This document shows, one piece after another, positions 29,930 to 40,834 of a stretch of 59,652 nucleotides of DNA. Under the pieces are notes generated by a model, which saw only the letters and a list, made by a program, of their open reading frames with translations, made no database searches and was not told the DNA's origin. The position numbers were made by a program, and so were the translations under genes. The stretch is from a bacterium. GTDB lineage: Bacteria > Bacillota > Clostridia > Lachnospirales > Lachnospiraceae. The stretch covers positions 1 to 59,652 of the forward strand of contig JAUNJY010000011.1 of assembly GCA_030535455.1 (NCBI GenBank), in the 5' to 3' direction. Within the stretch, counting starts at the first letter, position 1. Each line of letters begins with the position of its first letter.

Positions 29930-32275
29930 ATGAGTATATATGATTCTTTAAATCCTGAACAGCGTAGAGCCGTAGAACATGTCAACGGACCACTACTTTT
30001 GCTTGCAGGAGCTGGTTCTGGTAAAACAAGAGTGCTCACTCATCGTATTGCATATTTAATCGATGAAGTTGGCGTAAACCCTTGGAACATTTTAGCGATT
30101 ACCTTCACGAACAAGGCCGCTAAGGAAATGCGTGAACGTGTGGATAAGATTGTTGGCTATGGTTCCGAAAATATTTGGGTCAGTACATTCCATTCCACCT
30201 GCGTGCGTATTTTAAGACGTCACATTGAAAAGTTAGGCTATGAAAAAAGTTTTACCATATATGACAGCGATGATCAAAAGAGTTTGATGAAAGACGTTAT
30301 CAAATATCTTGATCTTGATCCAAAAAACTGGAAAGAAAAAGCTTGTCTTGGCGCTATTTCTTCCGCAAAAGATGACCTTCTTTCTCCTGACGAATTTGAA
30401 CGTGAAGCTGGTGCCGACTATAAGGCACGTAAGACGGCAGAAATCTATCGTGAATATCAAAAGCGTCTTAAAGCAAATAATGCGTTAGACTTTGATGATT
30501 TAATCGTATTAACCTGTGAATTATTCCGTACCTGTCCTGACGTGCTTCATTTATACCGTCAGCGCTTCCGCTATATCATGGTGGATGAATATCAAGATAC
30601 CAACACGGCTCAGTTCAAGCTGATTGAATATCTTGCTACTTCTACCAATGAAGACGGAGATATCGAGCATAATATCTGTGTAGTTGGTGATGATGACCAG
30701 TCCATTTACAAGTTCCGTGGTGCAAACATCCATAACATCCTAAACTTCGAAAAGGTATATGCCAATACGGAAGTAATCAAGTTAGAGCAAAACTACCGTT
30801 CTACACAAAATATCTTAAATGCAGCCAATGAAGTAATTGCAAATAACTTTGGCCGTAAAGATAAAACTCTCTGGACCTCCAATCCAGAAGGAAACTTGGT
30901 AAAATTCACGCAGTATGAAAATGAATATGAAGAAGCTGATCAAATCGTTTCTGACATTTATAATAAGATTAACAATGATGGCGTGGAATATAAGGACTTT
31001 GCAATCCTTTACCGTACCAATGCGCAGTCCCGTATCTTCGAAGAAAAATTAATCCGTAACAACATTCCTTACAAGATTGTCGGAGCCGTAAACTTCTACC
31101 AACGTAAGGAAATCAAGGATTTACTTTGCTATTTAAAAACAATTGACAATGGTGCTGATGATATTTCTGTAAAACGTATCATTAACGTTCCAAGACGTGG
31201 TATCGGCCTTACTACCATCGACCGTGTGTTAGAATACTCCATGAATAATGACATCAGCTTTTATGATGCATTAAAACATGCGGAGGTAGTTCCTGGACTT
31301 GCCCGTGCCATTGCTAAGATTTCACCATTTGTAAGTATGATTGAAATCTTAAAGCAAAAGTCAAATGATCCAAAATACAGTCTTGAAGACTTGATTAATG
31401 AAGTATTAGAAGCAACTGGATATCTTGCTGACCTTGAGGCAGAGGATACAGAAGAAGCCAAAGGAAGAATTGAAAACATTCAAGAATTAATCAACAAGGT
31501 GATTGCATATGAAGCAAACTGTGATGACATTCCAACACTTAGCGGTTTCTTAGAAGAAGTTGCTTTGGTTGCAGATATTGATAATTTAGAGGAAAGCAAT
31601 GACGTAGTTGTCTTAATGACATTACACAGTGCAAAAGGACTTGAATTCCCTTATGTTTACCTTTGCGGTATGGAAGATGGCTTATTCCCAAGCTATATGT
31701 CCATCAATGGAGATGATCCAACGGAAGTTGAAGAAGAACGTCGTTTATGCTACGTTGGTATCACTCGTGCAATGAAGGAACTCTCCTTAAGCTGTGCACG
31801 AAGCCGTATGGTGCGCGGGGAAACTCAGTTTAACAAGCCATCCCGTTTTATTCGTGAAATTCCAAGACATTTAATTCAAGAAAGCATGAGTTCTAAATCT
31901 CGTAATGCTTATGGAAGCAAGTTTGGAACTTCCTCCTCTTCAACTTTCAGACCAACACAAATGGAAAGCTCCATGCCTAGAGCAAGAAGCAATGATCCAA
32001 ACAATATCTTTGCAAATAATCCATTTATCAGTAAAGGATTTGGAAGCAGCTCTCCTTCTATGAATGTCTTTGATAAACCGACACCTGGTAAACGAGAGGA
32101 AAGCACAAGCGTTAACTATGCTGTAGGAGATACTGTAAAGCATATTAAATTTGGTACAGGCGTGGTTAAGACCTTAATTGCCAAAGGTACTGATTATGAA
32201 GTTACCGTTGAGTTTGAAAACAGTGGTCTTAAAAAGATGCTGGCATCCTTTGCTCGTCTTAAAAAAGTTCAATAA
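29930..32275 (+). CDS. pcrA: ATP-dependent DNA helicase PcrA
   Basis: 781 residues, superfamily-1 3'-5' helicase. Walker A GAGSGKTRVLTHRI, VDEYQDTNTAQF (Walker B), GDDDQSIYKFRGA, LEQNYRSTQNILNA, VVLMTLHSAKGLEFPYVYLC and RRLCYVGITRAMKEL are all present. The C-terminal tail after ~715 (YAVGDTVKHIKFGTGVVKTL) is the Tudor-like module that contacts RNA polymerase in PcrA. Roles: nucleotide-excision repair, clearing of RecA filaments and replication-transcription conflicts. AAGGTGG lies just before ATG 29930. A similar tail ends the SRA-like protein at 9036. Confidence 0.95.
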   Translation: MSIYDSLNPEQRRAVEHVNGPLLLLAGAGSGKTRVLTHRIAYLIDEVGVNPWNILAITFTNKAAKEMRERVDKIVGYGSENIWVSTFHSTCVRILRRHIEKLGYEKSFTIYDSDDQKSLMKDVIKYLDLDPKNWKEKACLGAISSAKDDLLSPDEFEREAGADYKARKTAEIYREYQKRLKANNALDFDDLIVLTCELFRTCPDVLHLYRQRFRYIMVDEYQDTNTAQFKLIEYLATSTNEDGDIEHNICVVGDDDQSIYKFRGANIHNILNFEKVYANTEVIKLEQNYRSTQNILNAANEVIANNFGRKDKTLWTSNPEGNLVKFTQYENEYEEADQIVSDIYNKINNDGVEYKDFAILYRTNAQSRIFEEKLIRNNIPYKIVGAVNFYQRKEIKDLLCYLKTIDNGADDISVKRIINVPRRGIGLTTIDRVLEYSMNNDISFYDALKHAEVVPGLARAIAKISPFVSMIEILKQKSNDPKYSLEDLINEVLEATGYLADLEAEDTEEAKGRIENIQELINKVIAYEANCDDIPTLSGFLEEVALVADIDNLEESNDVVVLMTLHSAKGLEFPYVYLCGMEDGLFPSYMSINGDDPTEVEEERRLCYVGITRAMKELSLSCARSRMVRGETQFNKPSRFIREIPRHLIQESMSSKSRNAYGSKFGTSSSSTFRPTQMESSMPRARSNDPNNIFANNPFISKGFGSSSPSMNVFDKPTPGKREESTSVNYAVGDTVKHIKFGTGVVKTLIAKGTDYEVTVEFENSGLKKMLASFARLKKVQ

Positions 32276-32364
32276 TTGTAATTATTAACTTATTTATTTG
32301 TAGTAAAATTATGAGTTAGGTGTTATAATAATAACATTAACGTAAGAAAGGTCGTGGGAGAAAA

Positions 32365-32640
32365 ATGAATAAGTTTGAAGAGCTTTTCAACGCTATGAAA
32401 CTTGGCGAATTAATGGGACAAAAACAAGAAGAAGAAAAAAAATCTTGCCCAGTTGTAATGATTTTTGCAATTATTGGTGCTGTTGCTGCTGTTGCTGCAA
32501 TCGCGTATGCAGTATATAAACATTTCACACCTGATTATCTTGAAGACTTCGATGAAGACGAATATGATGATTATGATGATGAAGATTTCGATGATGATGT
32601 GGTAGAATTCTCTACAACAGACGACGAAACAGAAGAATAG
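32365..32640 (+). CDS. Small single-pass membrane protein with acidic tail
   Basis: 91 residues: soluble Lys/Glu start (MNKFEELFNAMKLGELMGQK), one membrane helix (VVMIFAIIGAVAAVAAIAYA), then a long Asp/Glu tail (DFDEDEYDDYDDEDFDDDVV). GTAAGAAAGG precedes ATG by a suboptimal distance. Such proteins recur in Lachnospiraceae next to unrelated genes; function unknown. The tail would be extracellular or cytoplasmic depending on topology. Element R3 begins directly at its stop codon. Confidence 0.65.
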   Translation: MNKFEELFNAMKLGELMGQKQEEEKKSCPVVMIFAIIGAVAAVAAIAYAVYKHFTPDYLEDFDEDEYDDYDDEDFDDDVVEFSTTDDETEE

Positions 32641-32828
32641 GATGTGAGTCAAGACGAACTTTCCTAGTCACTAAAATAGAGTTTTCAAGTAAAACTCTTT
32701 GCACCGAACCTGGTCGCATCTGCGACATTTTCCTTTCAGGTGAGTGTGCCTCATGGCTTTCTGTTCTTTAGAAAGCCTTTTTAGTGATTAGGGATGTGAG
32801 TCAAGACGAACTTCCCTAATCACTAAAA
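32641..32828 (+). repeat. Dispersed structured element, copy R3, with flanking direct repeats
   Basis: Order: copy 1 of a 36-bp direct repeat starting GATGTGAGTCAAGACGAACT (32641-32676); hairpin AGAGTTTT/AAAACTCT (32678-32698); GCAC/GTGC (P1), ACCTG/CAGGT (P2), GTCGC/GCGAC (P3) with linker CATTTTCCTTT; a GGCTTTCT/AGAAAGCC terminator (32755-32777); then copy 2 of the direct repeat (32793-32828, 2 mismatches). Copy 2 is also the 3' half of a hairpin TTTAGTGATTAGGG...CCCTAATCACTAAA. Confidence 0.75.
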
Positions 32829-32874
32829 AAGAAGTCCCCCTCTATTAAGGGTAGAGGGGGACTTCTTTTTTATG
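32826..32874. terminator. Bidirectional terminator
   Basis: AAAAGAAGTCCCCCTCTA and TAGAGGGGGACTTCTTTTTT, loop TTAAGGG; serves convergent genes. Confidence 0.88.
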
Positions 32875-32881
32875 TCTATGT

Positions 32882-33880
32882 TTATTTCACTGCATTTATG
32901 GAGTAATCAGTTACTACCAGGTCTTCATAAGGAATATCCTTTTCCAATTGTCCTGCACTCTTTAAGATGTCTTTTAACAGTTCAAAACTCTCTTTCTCAA
33001 ATACTGTGTTCTCTTTCCATGTTCCTTGCTCATAATATCTGGTTACAATATTAATGATTGCTTGCATGTCTGTTTCCCTAAACTGAGGACTAATTACCTG
33101 AGCAATTTCCTCTGGAGTGTGGGTCTGTACATAGTCCATTCCTTGCTGAATTGCATTGGTAAATCTACGAATGATATCCTGATTTTCTTCAATATAGCTC
33201 TTCTTTGCGCAGAATGAAGTATAAGGAACATTACCACTTTCTACTCCCAGACTTGCTACTACTTTACCTTTTCCTGCAACTTCCAGTGCATTGGCACTTG
33301 GCTCAAACTCTACCGTATAGTCGCCCTGACCGGAAGTAAATGCTTCTGCAGTGTGCCCAAAGTCAATATTCTGTACTATGTTCAAATCATTCTTTGGGTC
33401 AATGCCTTTCTGCTTCAAAATGTATTCAAATACCATTTCTGGCATTCCGCCTTCTCTTCCACCAAGAACTGTCTTATTCTTTAATGTATTCCAATCAAAC
33501 TCTTCTGCTGCATTGTCACTCCTTGCTACCAAGAAGTTTCCTGCACGCTGGGTCAGCTGTGCAAAACTTTGTACATAATCCTTTTTACCCTGCTGGTATA
33601 CATAAATTGTAGTTTCGGAACCCATAAATCCAATATCTGCTTCCCCAGACAAAACGGCTGTCATCGTCTTATCGGCTCCTAGCCCATTTACTAGTGTTAA
33701 ATCGATTCCTTGTTCTTCAAAGTATCCAAGTTCAATTGCTGCATACATAGGGGCATAAAAAATCGAGTGTGCAACTTCATTTAAGGTAACTTTCTCTACG
33801 TCACTACTTCCGCCACATCCAGAAAGACTAACTAACAGAAGCATTAACATAATTCCAATGGCAACGATTCTTCGTTTCAT
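32882..33880 (-). CDS. NMT1/ThiY-SsuA-like ABC substrate-binding lipoprotein
   Basis: 332 residues. Signal with lipobox (MLMLLLVSLSGC GG, Cys about 22). The body LNEVAHSIFYAPMYAAIELG, VNGLGADKTMTAVLSGEADI and YTVEFEPSANALEVAGKG matches the NMT1/THI5-like binding proteins of ABC importers for sulfonates, nitrate/cyanate or pyrimidine precursors. It would sit outside the membrane. No permease or ATPase gene lies nearby, so it is an orphan component here or uses a transporter elsewhere. Ligand unknown; a role in thiamine or sulfonate uptake is only a family guess. Confidence 0.82.
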   Translation of the reverse strand: MKRRIVAIGIMLMLLLVSLSGCGGSSDVEKVTLNEVAHSIFYAPMYAAIELGYFEEQGIDLTLVNGLGADKTMTAVLSGEADIGFMGSETTIYVYQQGKKDYVQSFAQLTQRAGNFLVARSDNAAEEFDWNTLKNKTVLGGREGGMPEMVFEYILKQKGIDPKNDLNIVQNIDFGHTAEAFTSGQGDYTVEFEPSANALEVAGKGKVVASLGVESGNVPYTSFCAKKSYIEENQDIIRRFTNAIQQGMDYVQTHTPEEIAQVISPQFRETDMQAIINIVTRYYEQGTWKENTVFEKESFELLKDILKSAGQLEKDIPYEDLVVTDYSINAVK

Positions 33881-33955
33881 AAGAAATCCCCCTTTTCGAA
33901 CATATTAACACTACTATATCCGTATATATATATTCAAAAAGAGGGAAGTTATGCT

Positions 33956-34495
33956 TTACTCTCGATATCCAAATTCAATATTAAATTGTTCAGCAAGTTC
34001 TTTTCGATCCCAAAGGGTAATTCCACTGGCCTCTGCCAATTCTTTGGCAGCCTTCGTATAATAACTGTTGGTGATCACCATGCCATTTTCAATTCCATAA
34101 TACTCCTTAGCACCAATAATCTCCTGAACCGCCTTAATCCCTACCGATCCAGAATACCGTTTTGCCTGCACCACATATTTTTTTCTTCTTCGTTTCAAAA
34201 TAAGGTCTGCACCAAAATCTCCTGATACAGGTGTTAACTGTACCCGGTACCCCTTTTTCTTGAAATGAAGCATTAAATATTCTTCAAACTTGACCCCATC
34301 CATTTGATCTATCTTCTTAAACGAACTATGGAACAAGCGCTGTTTCTTTGTATGGCGAATTAAAAAGATAATAAGCAGCAAGCCGCCAATAATAAGACCA
34401 TACTCGATTTCTGTCACTACTTGATTTATTACTACAATAATTCCTACGATATAAGCAAACGCAATTATAATGAAGCCTCGAAGCAACTTTTTCAT
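33956..34495 (-). CDS. Membrane-anchored Mrr-like restriction endonuclease domain protein
   Basis: 179 residues: two N-terminal membrane helices (about 5-25 and 33-47), then a PD-(D/E)xK Mrr-type nuclease: SFKKIDQMDGVKFEEYLMLH, VSGDFGADLILKRRRKKYVV and QAKRYSGSVGIKAVQEIIGA, with catalytic D and QAK. Mrr enzymes cut methylated DNA, but membrane-tethered versions may act on incoming DNA or in stress. It lies between an ABC binding protein and a hydrolase on the same strand without obvious functional link. Confidence 0.82.
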   Translation of the reverse strand: MKKLLRGFIIIAFAYIVGIIVVINQVVTEIEYGLIIGGLLLIIFLIRHTKKQRLFHSSFKKIDQMDGVKFEEYLMLHFKKKGYRVQLTPVSGDFGADLILKRRRKKYVVQAKRYSGSVGIKAVQEIIGAKEYYGIENGMVITNSYYTKAAKELAEASGITLWDRKELAEQFNIEFGYRE

Positions 34496-34519
34496 ATCTC
34501 TATCCTTTGTAGTCTATTA

Positions 34520-35449
34520 TTAACGACGATCCTGCCATAATTCCAACTGTGACACCACGTCTGTAAATACTTTCATATGGTCAGCCTCATTCAGGATTTC
34601 ATGACGCATCCCTTTGTAAGTTTTATGAGAGACATTTTCATATCCAACATTCTTAAGATGTTCCACAGCTTCCATAAACTTCTTATCTGACCCTCTGCAT
34701 GGATCTTCTTTTCCGGAAATAAACCAGATTGGAAGTTCTGGCTTATTCATATGCCAATTGTCCTTCTCATATACTGTCTTTACCAGTTTACAGAGATTTT
34801 CCATGCCATTATAAGTAAAGATAAATCCGCAAAGATCATCATTGTCATACTCTTCAACCACGCTGTCTGTTGCGCAGATCCAAGAATTCACTGACTTTGG
34901 ATTTTCAATGTCATCATTGTTATGCTTAAACATAATATCCGAAATCATAACTGCCCTTTTCTTCTTGCCTAATATCATTCCGCCTGCTTTTGATAACTGT
35001 ATGCCAAGTCCACTTAACTTGTTATTACTTGGACTTCCACAAACGATGAGCCCGTCTAGCACCCTGTCATATTTTTTTATATATGCCCTTGCTACCAATG
35101 ATCCCATGCTATGTCCTAACATATATAACGGTATATTTGGAAATTGCTTTCTTGCAATACGATTAATCTGGTTTGCATCCTCCACAATGGCTTTTGCTCC
35201 ATTTTCGTACATAAATCCTAAATCATCCTTATGTCTTACACTTTCTCCGTGTCCCCTGTGGTCATGAATTATGGATGCAAATCCATGTTCTGCAAGAAAC
35301 TCCATAAATGTAAGATATCTTTCCTTATGTTCACACATGCCATGAAGAATCTGCACTACTGCTTTTGGCTCTCCGTCTGGTTTTACCAATATTCCACCAA
35401 TATTTAGCTCGTCCATATGTGATTTCACACTAAAGCGTTCTATTTGCAT
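34520..35449 (-). CDS. Alpha/beta hydrolase, monoacylglycerol-lipase/lysophospholipase type
   Basis: 309 residues. VVQILHGMCEHKERYLTFME (HG oxyanion turn), HDHRGHGESVRHKDDLGFMY, the nucleophile in LYMLGHSMGSLVARAYIKK (GHSMG), acid in FISGKEDPCRG and the late His in GMRHEILNE complete the catalytic triad. This matches the lysophospholipase/monoacylglycerol lipase group. No signal peptide, so cytoplasmic. Substrate not determined. Confidence 0.88.
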   Translation of the reverse strand: MQIERFSVKSHMDELNIGGILVKPDGEPKAVVQILHGMCEHKERYLTFMEFLAEHGFASIIHDHRGHGESVRHKDDLGFMYENGAKAIVEDANQINRIARKQFPNIPLYMLGHSMGSLVARAYIKKYDRVLDGLIVCGSPSNNKLSGLGIQLSKAGGMILGKKKRAVMISDIMFKHNNDDIENPKSVNSWICATDSVVEEYDNDDLCGFIFTYNGMENLCKLVKTVYEKDNWHMNKPELPIWFISGKEDPCRGSDKKFMEAVEHLKNVGYENVSHKTYKGMRHEILNEADHMKVFTDVVSQLELWQDRR

Positions 35450-35530
35450 AAAATTCTCCTTCTTTTAATGTCATATCATCTATTATAGTCTATTTTTACA
35501 CAAAATAAAATTAATTTTGCATACAATTTC

Positions 35531-35616
35531 CACTTTACCGCGCAAACCAGGTTTGTATAAACGACATCTTCCCTTCCGCTAAGTGCCATTGTTCATCCAG
35601 TCTTCTAGGAGGAACA
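35531..35616 (+). repeat. Dispersed structured element, copy R4 (degenerate)
   Basis: P1 GCGC/GTGC, P3 GTTT/AAAC, linker ATCTTCCCTTCC; P2 is degraded. A GTTCATCC...GGAGGAAC hairpin follows. Upstream of and antisense to the minus-strand hydrolase gene. Confidence 0.55.
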
Positions 35617-35617
35617 A

Positions 35618-35766
35618 AGTGTTTTGCTTGCAAAACACTCCGCGCCGAACGCGATCACGAAGTGATAAACTCCTTCCGCGTAAGTGCGCATCTTGGCTTT
35701 CTGGTTTTTAGAAAGCCTTTGTTAATACATAGGAGGCTTCTCGAAGAGAAGTTTCCTATGTATTAA
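35618..35766 (+). repeat. Dispersed structured element, copy R5
   Basis: Hairpin AGTGTTTTG/CAAAACACT (35618-35639), P1 GCGC/GCGC, P2 ACGCG/CGCGT, P3 ATCAC-GAA-GTGAT, linker AAACTCCTTC, then terminator stem GGCTTTCT/AGAAAGCC (35695-35717), then long hairpin TTAATACATAGGA/TCCTATGTATTAA (35722-35766). Nearly identical to R6. Confidence 0.75.
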
Positions 35767-35770
35767 CAAA

Positions 35771-35790
35771 AGAGCGCCGCTTCTGGCGAC
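35771..35790 (-). terminator. Possible terminator of the arabinan operon
   Basis: Minus strand CGCC/GGCG hairpin followed by a short CTTTTG T-run, 10 bp after the yesL-like stop; weak on its own. Confidence 0.4.
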
Positions 35791-35799
35791 ACCCCTTCA

Positions 35800-36426
35800 T
35801 TATTCTGGCATATAGTTCTCAAATATCTTTAAATAAAGACCTGTATTAACAAAAGCACTTACTCCAAACCCAATTATAAGATAAATCATAAGTATTGCTG
35901 GAATAGTTGATGTATTTGTAAAAACCAGTAAAACTGGAGCAAGTGTTACAATTGCAAGTAAAACAGTATATCCAATATGTCTAAGACTCATAATAAATGC
36001 ATTCTTATATGTATTTATTATAGTATTGTCGAACTGTGCCAACAGTGGAAACGTATACATGATCGTAATGATGAATACTAGGCCAATCATCAAGATTGTC
36101 ATATGAAGTACGGACCGTGCACCACTTTGTAATGCTCCCACCAAGACCAAATCTAACCCAATCAGTGCAAACAGCAGTACATCCGCTACCCACATAAAGG
36201 TTGCCTGCTTTAGGTTCTCCCTGAATGCATGAAAATACATTCGGGTAATTGGGCCTTCTTCATGACGCTTCATTTTTATTACAGTGTAATAAAGCGCTGT
36301 CCAGGCTGCTCCAATTGTCACAATCGGAATACAGCATAAAAGGAAGCAAAAATTAACTATTACTAAATCAGCAAGCCGGTTAAAAAAATTCCACATTGGA
36401 CTATCTAGTCCAAAAAATTTACTCAT
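35800..36426 (-). CDS. YesL-like (DUF624) membrane protein
   Basis: 208 residues with five or six membrane helices. MSKFFGLDSPMWNFFNRLAD and LLCCIPIVTIGAAWTALYYT are the DUF624/YesL signature. YesL proteins regularly accompany sugar ABC importers and glycoside hydrolases in Firmicutes, function unknown. The start overlaps the GH43 stop by 4 nt (ATGA), so it is coupled and last in the arabinan operon. Confidence 0.85.
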   Translation of the reverse strand: MSKFFGLDSPMWNFFNRLADLVIVNFCFLLCCIPIVTIGAAWTALYYTVIKMKRHEEGPITRMYFHAFRENLKQATFMWVADVLLFALIGLDLVLVGALQSGARSVLHMTILMIGLVFIITIMYTFPLLAQFDNTIINTYKNAFIMSLRHIGYTVLLAIVTLAPVLLVFTNTSTIPAILMIYLIIGFGVSAFVNTGLYLKIFENYMPE

Positions 36427-37406
36427 GCCTTACACCTCTCTATATTGGCTAAGTCAAACACTGGCTTTTCTTCCTTCCATTCTATTCTCATACAATATGC
36501 ATGGCGGTTTGGATCATAGAGCGGATCTCCTTCAACCTCATCATACTGCCTTGCATGAAAGATCATCATGTCACTTCTTCCATCCTCTGACTTAACAAAT
36601 GAATTATGGCCCGGTCCATAAATTCCTTTTTCTGCATCACTTTTAAGTACAGGCTCCTTGCTTTTTGACCAAGAAGCTGGATCTAAAAGGTCCGAACCAT
36701 ACTGTGCACTTAACAAGCCCACACAGTAACATGCACCTGTTGCACTGGCCGAATATGTCAGATATACCTTGTCCTCATGTTGCAAAAAGGCAGGACCTTC
36801 ATTGACCCAGAAACCAACTCGTTCCCAATCATAATCCGGTGTGGTAAGCAATACCTGCTCCGTAGAAAGCTTCCAAGGTGTTTCCATCTTTGCAATATAT
36901 AGATTTGATATCTTCTGTCCTACACTTACCTTTTCTGCCCAAACACAATACCATTCCTGCATATATTCAAACACTGTCATGTCCAGAGAAAAATCACGAA
37001 AAGAAAACAGATCATTTTTAGCATTCTGCATCTTTCCTAGTTCCCGAAATGTTCCTTGCAGCGGATCTTTACTGTCACAGGTCAGAACATACGGACGTAT
37101 TGCCCAGATATCCTCAGCTTCACCTGCTGCAAAATATATGTACCAGGCTCCTTCAATAAAATGCAATTCTGGAGCCCATATATGCTTACTCATTATGCCA
37201 TTCTCATGCTTTTTCCATACTGTCACTTCTTCTGCTGTAGCAAGCCCTTCGATTGTATCTGCCCTTCTAAGCACGATACGATCATATTCAGGAACTGATG
37301 CAGTAAAGTAATACATTCCGTCCGTATGCTTATACACGTAAGGATCCGCACGCTGTGGAATTAGCGGTTCATTATATGGAGTATGTTCAAACTTATTCTT
37401 GTTCAT
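36423..37406 (-). CDS. GH43 alpha-L-arabinofuranosidase / exo-arabinanase
   Basis: 327 residues, a single five-bladed propeller domain. Catalytic Asp in PLIPQRADPYVYKHTDGMYY, pKa modulator in SFRDFSLDMTVFEY, acid Glu in WVNEGPAFLQHED. No signal peptide, so it acts in the cytoplasm on imported oligosaccharides. The family releases L-arabinose from arabinan or arabinoxylan side chains, which fits the GH51 and GH127 neighbours. The start lies 13 nt after the GH51 stop. Confidence 0.85.
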   Translation of the reverse strand: MNKNKFEHTPYNEPLIPQRADPYVYKHTDGMYYFTASVPEYDRIVLRRADTIEGLATAEEVTVWKKHENGIMSKHIWAPELHFIEGAWYIYFAAGEAEDIWAIRPYVLTCDSKDPLQGTFRELGKMQNAKNDLFSFRDFSLDMTVFEYMQEWYCVWAEKVSVGQKISNLYIAKMETPWKLSTEQVLLTTPDYDWERVGFWVNEGPAFLQHEDKVYLTYSASATGACYCVGLLSAQYGSDLLDPASWSKSKEPVLKSDAEKGIYGPGHNSFVKSEDGRSDMMIFHARQYDEVEGDPLYDPNRHAYCMRIEWKEEKPVFDLANIERCKA

Positions 37407-37419
37407 TCTAATCCCTCTT

Positions 37420-39833
<2,414 letters not shown>

Positions 39834-39835
39834 TC

Positions 39836-40720
39836 TTACTCACTCTCCTCATCCAGTGTTCCTGTAACTTTCAACTGTATAATATTCACTATCATGATAA
39901 TGACCAAAAGCAGAAGGCCAACTGCACAAGCATAGCCCATTGCACGTTTTTCAACACCTTGGCGATACAAATATCCAACTATGGTAAGTCCGATATTATT
40001 TGGAGAGTTATTTCCCTTAAACAACATATTGCTTTCAAGGAACATTGACAAGCCTGCATAAATACTGATTGTCAATACATATACGGTGGTTGGCTTTAAC
40101 AGAGGTATGGAAATGCTCTTAAACTGCTGCCACTTGCTTCCTCCATCGATTGCTGCTGCCTCATATAGCTCCGTTGGAATACTCTGTAATCCAGCAAGGA
40201 AGTATAGGATATTTACTCCTGTCCATCTCCAGCATGCCAAAAGGAAAAGGGCAAAATAACTGGTTCCTGCACTTTTCAGCCATTTTATTGGTGATAAGCC
40301 AAAGAAGCCAATTACTTGGTTCGCCAAAGAACTTTCTGCCTCACCAAACATCAAACGGAAAATGGTACCTGCTACAACTACGGAAGTTAACGCTGGTAAG
40401 AAGTAAACTGATTTAAATAGTCCAGGTCGCTTCATCAGCTTGCTATTTAATAATGTTGCAAATAACATAGGGAAGGGAATTAAAAGAATCAAGGTCCCCA
40501 CCATATATTTAAAACTATTCATAACTGCCTTAAAAAAGATCTTATCTGAAATGAGCCTCTCATAATTATTGAGTCCTACCCACTGATTTTTCAAAACATC
40601 CTGGAAACTTAACAATACACCATTGCAAATTGGTGCGATCCAAAATAACAATACAGTCAGTACAAATGGACATATAAAAACATAGGGAGCTATTTTTTTA
40701 GAGTAAAACAGCTTTTTCAT
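39836..40720 (-). CDS. Carbohydrate ABC permease, MalF/AraP type
   Basis: 294 residues, six membrane helices; EAA loop YEAAAIDGGSKWQQFKSISI. Pair of the MalG-type subunit with 2 nt between the genes. Preceded by a stable hairpin (40775-40810) that separates it from the binding-protein gene. Confidence 0.92.
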   Translation of the reverse strand: MKKLFYSKKIAPYVFICPFVLTVLLFWIAPICNGVLLSFQDVLKNQWVGLNNYERLISDKIFFKAVMNSFKYMVGTLILLIPFPMLFATLLNSKLMKRPGLFKSVYFLPALTSVVVAGTIFRLMFGEAESSLANQVIGFFGLSPIKWLKSAGTSYFALFLLACWRWTGVNILYFLAGLQSIPTELYEAAAIDGGSKWQQFKSISIPLLKPTTVYVLTISIYAGLSMFLESNMLFKGNNSPNNIGLTIVGYLYRQGVEKRAMGYACAVGLLLLVIIMIVNIIQLKVTGTLDEESE

Positions 40721-40774
40721 TGTACACTTTCCCCTTTCTTATTTTCTCTGTGACGAGTTGTCCTCGTAAACGAA

Positions 40775-40810
40775 ATACATGCAACGGCAAACTGATGACG
40801 TTGCATGTAT
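40775..40810 (-). terminator. Hairpin between binding protein and permease genes
   Basis: Minus strand ATACATGCAACG and CGTTGCATGTAT, a perfect 12-bp stem with a 12-nt loop but only TTTCG after it. It probably acts as a partial terminator or 3'-end stabiliser, giving more binding protein than permease, as in other sugar ABC operons (inference). Confidence 0.7.
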
Positions 40811-40834
40811 CAATTCCATTTCTTTTAATCCGTT

